In this document: piece after piece, positions 4,489-8,678 of the stretch
How positions within the stretch are numbered: the first letter of the stretch is position 1
How the letters are laid out: each line of letters begins with the position of its first letter
NCBI GenBank assembly: GCA_946615875.1
Contig: CAMOIK010000084.1
Location: 1-8,678 of the forward strand
Origin: an uncultured Verrucomicrobiota bacterium
Lineage (GTDB): Bacteria; Verrucomicrobiota; Kiritimatiellia; RFP12; UBA1067
Length of the DNA stretch: 8,678 bases
Direction: 5' to 3'
Translations under genes and position numbers: made by a program
Notes under the pieces: generated by a model
Database searches by the model: none
The model's input: the letters and a program-made list of their open reading frames with translations, nothing else
Told to the model about the DNA's origin: nothing

Positions 4489-5406
4489 ATGGAGGCCAAG
4501 AACGCCGTGCATATTCCCGTGATGCTTGCCGAGACTCTGGAGGCGCTGGCCGTCAAGCCCGGCGGGCGCTACATCGACGGGACGCTAGGCCGAGCCGGAC
4601 ACACGCGGGAGATCTTGCGCCGCGGCGGCCAGGTGCTCGGAATAGACCGCGACGACGACGCGCTTGCCGCCGTCGGAGAGATGGGACTCGTCGGCCTCAA
4701 GGCGGTCAAGGGGCGGCATGGCGACCTGGCAGAGATTGCCAGACGGAACGGATGGGAGAAAACAGATGGGATCCTTATTGATTTGGGCGTGTCGAGTCCT
4801 CAGCTGGATGAAGCCGGACGTGGGTTCAGCTTTGTGCGCGAGGGACCCCTTGACATGCGCATGGACCGATCGAGCGGCGTGACCGCCGCCGATATGGTGA
4901 ACACCGAGAGCGCCGAGAGACTGGAAACGGTCTTTCGCGAGTTCGGTGAGGAGCCGCAGGCTCGGCGAATCGCGAGGGCGATCGTGGAGGAACGCGTACC
5001 TAGGCCGTTCCGCACCACGACCGCGCTGGCGCTATTCGTCGAGCGGCTCCTGGGACGCCGTGGGGCGCGTCATCCCGCGACGCGCGTATTCCAGGCCCTT
5101 AGGATGGCGGTGAACGACGAGATCGGCGAGCTGGAAAGGGCGCTTGAGGGCGGGGCGGAGATCCTCGCGCCGGGTGGAAGGTTCGCTGTCATCTCCTTCG
5201 AGTCGCTGACGGACAGAATCGTGAAGCGGTTTTTTGCGGCGCACGTTGGCCGCATGGTGTCTTTGCAGCAAGGCGGGGAGGAGTGGCGCGGGGAGTTGCC
5301 GCGCTTCGTCGATGTGGTCAGGGGCGGCGTCTGCGCGAGCGACGCCGAGACGGCCGAGAATCCGCGTTCCCGCAGTGCGCGTTTGCGCTGCGCGGAGCGG
5401 ATCTAG
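4489..5406 (+). CDS. rsmH: 16S rRNA (cytosine-1402 N4)-methyltransferase RsmH
   Basis: The 305-aa product methylates N4 of C1402 in the 16S rRNA decoding centre, using S-adenosylmethionine. Family blocks appear in order: HIPVML (8-13); the SAM loop DGTLGRAGHT (30-39); GIDRD (51-55); LIDLGVSSPQLD (96-107); GPLDMRMD (119-126); ADMVN (134-138); FGEEPQARRIARAIV (152-166); HPATRVFQALRMAVNDEI (195-212); PGGRFAVISFESLTDRIVK (228-246); and the C-terminal NPRSRSARLR. The usual ISFHSLEDRIVK reads ISFESLTDRIVK here, changing His to Glu238 and Glu to Thr241. The start is ATG 4489 with GGGAGGT 4477-4483; an in-frame GTG at 4486 is an alternative. It is the second gene of the dcw operon. Confidence 0.96.
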   Translation: MEAKNAVHIPVMLAETLEALAVKPGGRYIDGTLGRAGHTREILRRGGQVLGIDRDDDALAAVGEMGLVGLKAVKGRHGDLAEIARRNGWEKTDGILIDLGVSSPQLDEAGRGFSFVREGPLDMRMDRSSGVTAADMVNTESAERLETVFREFGEEPQARRIARAIVEERVPRPFRTTTALALFVERLLGRRGARHPATRVFQALRMAVNDEIGELERALEGGAEILAPGGRFAVISFESLTDRIVKRFFAAHVGRMVSLQQGGEEWRGELPRFVDVVRGGVCASDAETAENPRSRSARLRCAERI

Positions 5407-5465
5407 ATTTCACCGGGCGGTTCGCCGCCATCGGCGTAAACCGTATATCAACAGGAGGTGACGAC

Positions 5466-5864
5466 ATGAAGAAGAACTGGAAGATTTCGAAGAGGATGAG
5501 CGTGGTGGCGCAGAACACGGCCTGCGTCGGCGCGATAATGCTGATGTTGTTCGTGATGGTGATCGTCAATATGCTTGCGGCGTCGAGCTGCAGCCAGCTG
5601 ATGAAGTCCATCGGCGACAAGGAGAGGGCTTTGGCTCGGCTGGAAGACGAACATTCCCGCGAGAGCGCTCGCTGGGAGGAGATGAAGACGCCGCAGAATC
5701 TGGAAGTCGCGTTGAAGAAGCATGGTCTGGCGATGCGCAGCCCCAAGGCGAGCCAGACGGTGAGGCTGCGCGCCGGCAGCGGGCAGCTGCTGCCTTCGCA
5801 GCTTTCAGTCGCCAAGGAGATGCAGCGCGCCAAGGGGGCGATGACGGCGAAATACAGAAGATGA
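5466..5864 (+). CDS. ftsL: FtsL-like divisome protein
   Basis: The 132-aa product has a basic cytoplasmic N-terminus (about 1-17), one transmembrane helix (about 19-39) and a charged helical stretch likely to form a coiled coil (about 44-78), followed by KKHGLAMRSPKASQTVRL (84-101). That last segment matches the FtsL pattern of a short conserved Leu-Gly-Met/Pro turn before the C-terminus. FtsL is poorly conserved, so the call rests on topology, size and position between rsmH and ftsI, where FtsL is expected. FtsL normally pairs with FtsB/DivIC and activates FtsW-FtsI at the septum. The start is ATG 5466 with a consensus AGGAGGTGA site (5453-5461). A 59-bp spacer follows rsmH, and the stop overlaps the ftsI start as ATGA. 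Confidence 0.82.
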   Translation: MKKNWKISKRMSVVAQNTACVGAIMLMLFVMVIVNMLAASSCSQLMKSIGDKERALARLEDEHSRESARWEEMKTPQNLEVALKKHGLAMRSPKASQTVRLRAGSGQLLPSQLSVAKEMQRAKGAMTAKYRR

Positions 5865-7708
5865 TGTTCAAGGGCGAATACGCGCGGTTTTGGTGGGCGG
5901 TGGCGGTGCTGTCGCTGTTCGCGGCGTATTCGTCGCAGAAGCTCGTGCGATCGCATTTCAGGTCCGACGCCGACGAGCCGCGCTACGAGTTCAAGCGTGT
6001 GATTCCTTCGTGTCGGGGATCGATTTTCGCCGCATCCGGCAGCGGCGGCCCGCTCGTGATGTCGATACCGTGCTGGGAGTACCGCCTAGATCCGGTCGCA
6101 TTGACCAACGCCGTGGTGCGGCCTCGCGGCGAGAAGCTCCCCCGAACGCGCGAAGCGATCTGCAGAACGATCGCGAGTTTGCTCTCGCTGGACTACGGCA
6201 AGGTGCTGAAAATGAGCGAGAACACGTCGAACCGTTTCCAGTTCCTCGCCCAGTCCACGGACACGGCCGCTCACGACATACTCGACAACCGCCGCCTGGT
6301 GGCGGGCGTTGCCATACTCGATCGCCAGATACGGCAATACTTCAACAATCGCGGGCTCTGCCACGTGATAGGCGCGATCAACAAGGAAGGCGTGGGGTCC
6401 GCGGGGATAGAGTTGCGCTACGACCGCGACCTTTCCGGGGTGCCCGGCTACGTGCGCGGCTACCGCGACGCCCGAGGCGCGGAGATGCGCGACCGCGAGA
6501 TCGAGCGGGTCGAACCGAAGAAGGGCGCGGACATATACCTGACGATCGACAGCCACCTGCAATACGAGGCGGAGACTGCGCTTGCCGACGGACTGCGGCA
6601 GTACGAGGCGGCAAGCGGCTGGTGCGTGATACTCGACGCCCGCACGGCCGACGTGCTGGCGATGGCGTCGCTGCCAAACTACCATCCTCTCATGTTCGGG
6701 CGCGCCTCGGAGGACGCGAAGCTCAACCGCGTCACATCGATTACCTACGAACCTGGCAGCGTCATGAAGGTCATCACGGCCTGCGCAGGGCTGGAGTCCG
6801 GGCTGGTGGGGCCTGATTCTCTCTATTCCACGCGGCGCGACGACGATCGCTACTACCGCCTGCCCGGCGACGGCAGCCACGTGTGGGAGCCTCGCATGAC
6901 GGTGCGCGACGCGATCGTGCATTCCTCCAACATAGTCATCGGCAAGCTTGGCTTCGATCTCGGGCCAGAACAGCTTTGGGGCTTCATGAAGGAGTTCGGC
7001 TTCGGCGCGAAGACCGGTGTGGAGATACCCGGCGAAGAGGCCGGCATCCTTCCGTTCTGGAAGCGCTGGGACAAGGTGAAATGGTCTCGCGCGCCGATAG
7101 GCCAGGGCGTGTCCGTCACGGCAATGCAGCTCGCCAGCGCGTATCAGGCCATAGCCAACGACGGGGTGCGCATGAAGCCGCACGTTGTCTCCAAGGTGGT
7201 GTATTCCGACGGGCGCGAGCCGCGCGTGTCGCATCGCGAGATCGCGGCCCGTCCCATCAGTCCTGCGACATCGCGGAAGGTGCGAGAGATGATGCTTGGC
7301 GTGGCCTCCGCCTCCGGCACGGCGAGGCGCGCGGCCATCAAGGGGTATTCCGTCGCCGGCAAGACGGGCACCGCGCAGAAGGTCGTGAACGGCAGGTATT
7401 CCGACTCCCTCTACCGCGCGACGTTCTGCGGCATCGTCCCTTCCGGCGTGGTGATGCGCAGCGAGAGCGACGCAGACCCCGCGCCCGCCAGGATTGTCGT
7501 GCTCGTCACGCTCGACTTCGAGAAGCGCACGAAGTTCCACCAGGGCGGGAACAGCGCCGCCCCGATATTCCGCAGAATCGCCAAGGCCGCGCTCAGGTAT
7601 CTGGAAGTGGAGCCGGACCGCCCGGATGAGTTGATGGACGTGGACGTCGGCGACGAAGACGAGATCGACAAGATTATGGACGAGCGCGCCAGCAGGCTTG
7701 ACGGCTGA
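5861..7708 (+). CDS. ftsI: Septal peptidoglycan transpeptidase, class B PBP (FtsI/PBP3)
   Basis: The 615-aa product is a class B penicillin-binding protein that cross-links septal peptidoglycan with FtsW. It has a short cytoplasmic N-terminus, one membrane anchor (about 11-25), a PBP dimer domain (about 45-215) and a transpeptidase domain (about 225-580). Active-site motifs are complete: EPGSVMK with nucleophile Ser300 and Lys303; SSN at 355-357; and GKTGTAQ with Lys501. HVIGAINKEGVGSAGIEL (168-185) is the typical segment before the transpeptidase domain. The usual RGxIxDRNG motif near the N-terminus is altered here to RGSIFAASG (52-60). There are no PASTA repeats; instead there is an Asp/Glu-rich tail (584-615). 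ATG 5861 overlaps the ftsL stop; ATG 5864 is an equal alternative, and translation is probably coupled. Confidence 0.95.
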   Translation: MMFKGEYARFWWAVAVLSLFAAYSSQKLVRSHFRSDADEPRYEFKRVIPSCRGSIFAASGSGGPLVMSIPCWEYRLDPVALTNAVVRPRGEKLPRTREAICRTIASLLSLDYGKVLKMSENTSNRFQFLAQSTDTAAHDILDNRRLVAGVAILDRQIRQYFNNRGLCHVIGAINKEGVGSAGIELRYDRDLSGVPGYVRGYRDARGAEMRDREIERVEPKKGADIYLTIDSHLQYEAETALADGLRQYEAASGWCVILDARTADVLAMASLPNYHPLMFGRASEDAKLNRVTSITYEPGSVMKVITACAGLESGLVGPDSLYSTRRDDDRYYRLPGDGSHVWEPRMTVRDAIVHSSNIVIGKLGFDLGPEQLWGFMKEFGFGAKTGVEIPGEEAGILPFWKRWDKVKWSRAPIGQGVSVTAMQLASAYQAIANDGVRMKPHVVSKVVYSDGREPRVSHREIAARPISPATSRKVREMMLGVASASGTARRAAIKGYSVAGKTGTAQKVVNGRYSDSLYRATFCGIVPSGVVMRSESDADPAPARIVVLVTLDFEKRTKFHQGGNSAAPIFRRIAKAALRYLEVEPDRPDELMDVDVGDEDEIDKIMDERASRLDG

Positions 7709-7728
7709 ATTCAAAGGATCGAAGCGAC

Positions 7729-8493
7729 ATGAAGCGATACGAAGATATACTGCGCCTCTACGACGCATACGTTGACGGCTACCGCGACGCCGCCGGCGCG
7801 CTGCCAAGGATGATGCAGCTCAAGCGCACCCACACCGCGCTGGTCGTCAGGAACGCGCGCGACATCGCCGAAGGCGAGGGGGTCGCGCCGGAACTCGAAG
7901 AGTCTGCGCTCGTCGCCGCGCTTCTGCACGACACGGGGCGCTACGAGCAGCTGCGCCTCTACAATACGTTCCGCGACGCCGACTCCGTAGATCACGCCGT
8001 CTTTTCCCACAGGATCGTGAAGGAGAAGGGCTGGACGGACGACGCCGCGATTCTCGACGCCATACTCTTCCACAACCGCCGCGACGTCCCGGAAGGACTG
8101 GACGAGCGCACGATGATGCTCGCCCACATCGTCCGCGACGCAGACAAGCTCGACATCTTTCGCGTCCTCGAGACGGAGCTTTCCCGCCCCGACTGGCGTT
8201 CCGACTCGCGCGCGTTTTGGAACCTGTCCATCGACGCGCCGCCGAATCCCGACGTGGTCGCGGCTATAATGGCGCGGCGGCCCGTGGCCTACCAGGATAT
8301 CAAGGGGCTCTCAGACTTCGTGCTGATACAGGTCGGATGGATGGTTTCGGGCCTATATTTCGCCACGGCCCGCCGCCTTTGCCGCGAACGCGGCCACCTG
8401 GCCTTCCGGCGGAAGTTCCTCCATTCGCTCACCGATTCGCCGGAGATAGACCGCATCGCCGACTTTGCGGCCGATGCGCTGGCGCGGGCGTGA
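7729..8493 (+). CDS. HD-domain metal-dependent phosphohydrolase
   Basis: The 254-aa product has an HD domain with the metal-binding series His35 (KRTHT), His67-Asp68 in ALLHDTGRYE, and Asp137 in HIVRDADKLDIF; His89, His94 and His115 are further candidate ligands in the style of HD phosphohydrolases. Such enzymes usually hydrolyse phosphate esters or nucleotides. The substrate cannot be read here, and there is no GYP-type motif or second catalytic domain to indicate cyclic-di-GMP or ppGpp turnover. The C-terminal third (about 190-254) is helical. The start is ATG 7729 with AAGGA (7714-7718). It lies 20 bp after ftsI and so is probably the last gene of the division operon, in a place where murE and the later mur genes are normally found. 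It looks intact. Confidence 0.88.
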   Translation: MKRYEDILRLYDAYVDGYRDAAGALPRMMQLKRTHTALVVRNARDIAEGEGVAPELEESALVAALLHDTGRYEQLRLYNTFRDADSVDHAVFSHRIVKEKGWTDDAAILDAILFHNRRDVPEGLDERTMMLAHIVRDADKLDIFRVLETELSRPDWRSDSRAFWNLSIDAPPNPDVVAAIMARRPVAYQDIKGLSDFVLIQVGWMVSGLYFATARRLCRERGHLAFRRKFLHSLTDSPEIDRIADFAADALARA

Positions 8494-8518
8494 TCCGTGG
8501 CGTCGCCGCTCGCGCGCA

Positions 8519-8554
8519 GCCGCGATATTTGGGCGCGGCAACGGTTTTGCCTTT
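8519..8554 (+). terminator. Possible terminator of the division operon
   Basis: GCCGCG (8519-8524) and CGCGGC (8534-8539) form a 6-bp GC stem with a 9-nt loop; GGCAA/TTGCC (8537-8541 with 8547-8551), followed by TTT, forms a competing stem. The T-tracts are short, so intrinsic termination is uncertain. Confidence 0.3.
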
Positions 8555-8569
8555 GCGTTCTCCCACGAC

Positions 8570-8672
8570 CCTCATATATAGTGCCCCATGCTCCATATAT
8601 GGAGCACCCGCGACTCTATATATAGAGAACCCATCTTCCATATATAGAGTGCCACATACTCCATATATAGAG
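8570..8672. repeat. Tandem array of AT-cored palindromes, period about 22 bp, running to the window edge
   Basis: Five 14-bp units share an ATATAT core: 8570-8583, 8591-8604, 8614-8627, 8636-8649 and 8659-8672. Cores start at 8574, 8595, 8618, 8640 and 8663, with steps of 21, 23, 22 and 23. Unit 2 (CTCCATATATGGAG, 16 bp with flanking G and C) and unit 3 (CTCTATATATAGAG) are perfect palindromes. Units 4 and 5 end in TCC-core-AGAG, and unit 1 is the most diverged. Spacers of 7-9 bp are rich in C, often CCCA or CCC. The array lies 76 bp after the HD gene; the window ends within it or at its edge. Confidence 0.85.
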
Positions 8673-8678
8673 TTTCCC

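Noticed and set aside
6086..7807. 573-codon open frame on the minus strand opposite ftsI
   Set aside because: It is a GC-rich shadow of ftsI. Its residues are rich in Arg, His and Ala with no family motif, while ftsI has all catalytic motifs.
8591..8604. CCATATATGG as a CArG box (SRF/MADS site)
   Set aside because: It matches the eukaryotic consensus, but the window is clearly bacterial; the match follows from any C/G-flanked AT dyad.
8570..8672. CRISPR array
   Set aside because: Repeats are only 14 bp, palindromic and imperfect, with 7-9 bp spacers. CRISPR repeats and spacers are typically longer than 20 bp each.

Overview
The window is ordinary bacterial chromosome: GC-rich, gene-dense and dominated by housekeeping genes, with no phage, transposase, tRNA or rRNA visible. 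Gene content (a basic HU-like protein, an mraZ-rsmH-ftsL-ftsI cell-division cluster, FolE/QueD pterin chemistry) fits a peptidoglycan-making Gram-negative-type bacterium. My weak guess is the PVC superphylum (Kiritimatiellota/Lentisphaerota/Verrucomicrobiota), from protein style and division-cluster layout only; no marker here proves it.

Layout. Bases 1-239 are a leader with an extended -10 promoter whose -10 lies inside an inverted repeat. A membrane protein with a C-terminal zinc ribbon follows (240-851). Bases 852-1185 are non-coding, rich in hairpins, and end in a terminator-like structure and the HU promoter. The HU-family gene (1186-1494) is followed by a long near-perfect palindrome (1499-1576), then folE (1606-2172), which overlaps a phosphoglycolate phosphatase-like HAD gene (2169-2891) by 4 bp. 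On the minus strand an acyl-CoA thioesterase gene (3208-3618) overlaps queD (2738-3211) by 4 bp, and queD runs 154 bp into the 3' end of the HAD gene. A divergent 367-bp spacer separates this operon from the plus-strand division cluster: mraZ, rsmH, an ftsL-like gene, ftsI and an HD-domain hydrolase (3986-8493). The window ends in a tandem array of short AT-cored palindromes (8570-8672) that runs to the edge.

How the genes work together. FolE makes 7,8-dihydroneopterin triphosphate and QueD can convert it to 6-carboxytetrahydropterin, so the two facing genes supply the first steps of 7-deazaguanine (queuosine) synthesis; folE also feeds folate. MraZ, RsmH, FtsL and FtsI form the front of a classical dcw operon: a regulator, a 16S rRNA methyltransferase, a divisome scaffold and the septal transpeptidase. 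The cluster stops after ftsI: the expected mur genes are replaced by an HD phosphohydrolase.

I found no clear new defence or mobile system. The features most worth following are the ~22-bp-period palindrome array, the tail-to-tail overlap where two conserved domains meet at one base, the palindrome before folE, the hairpin-rich spacer before HU, and two promoters placed so close to their genes that the mRNAs should be nearly leaderless.
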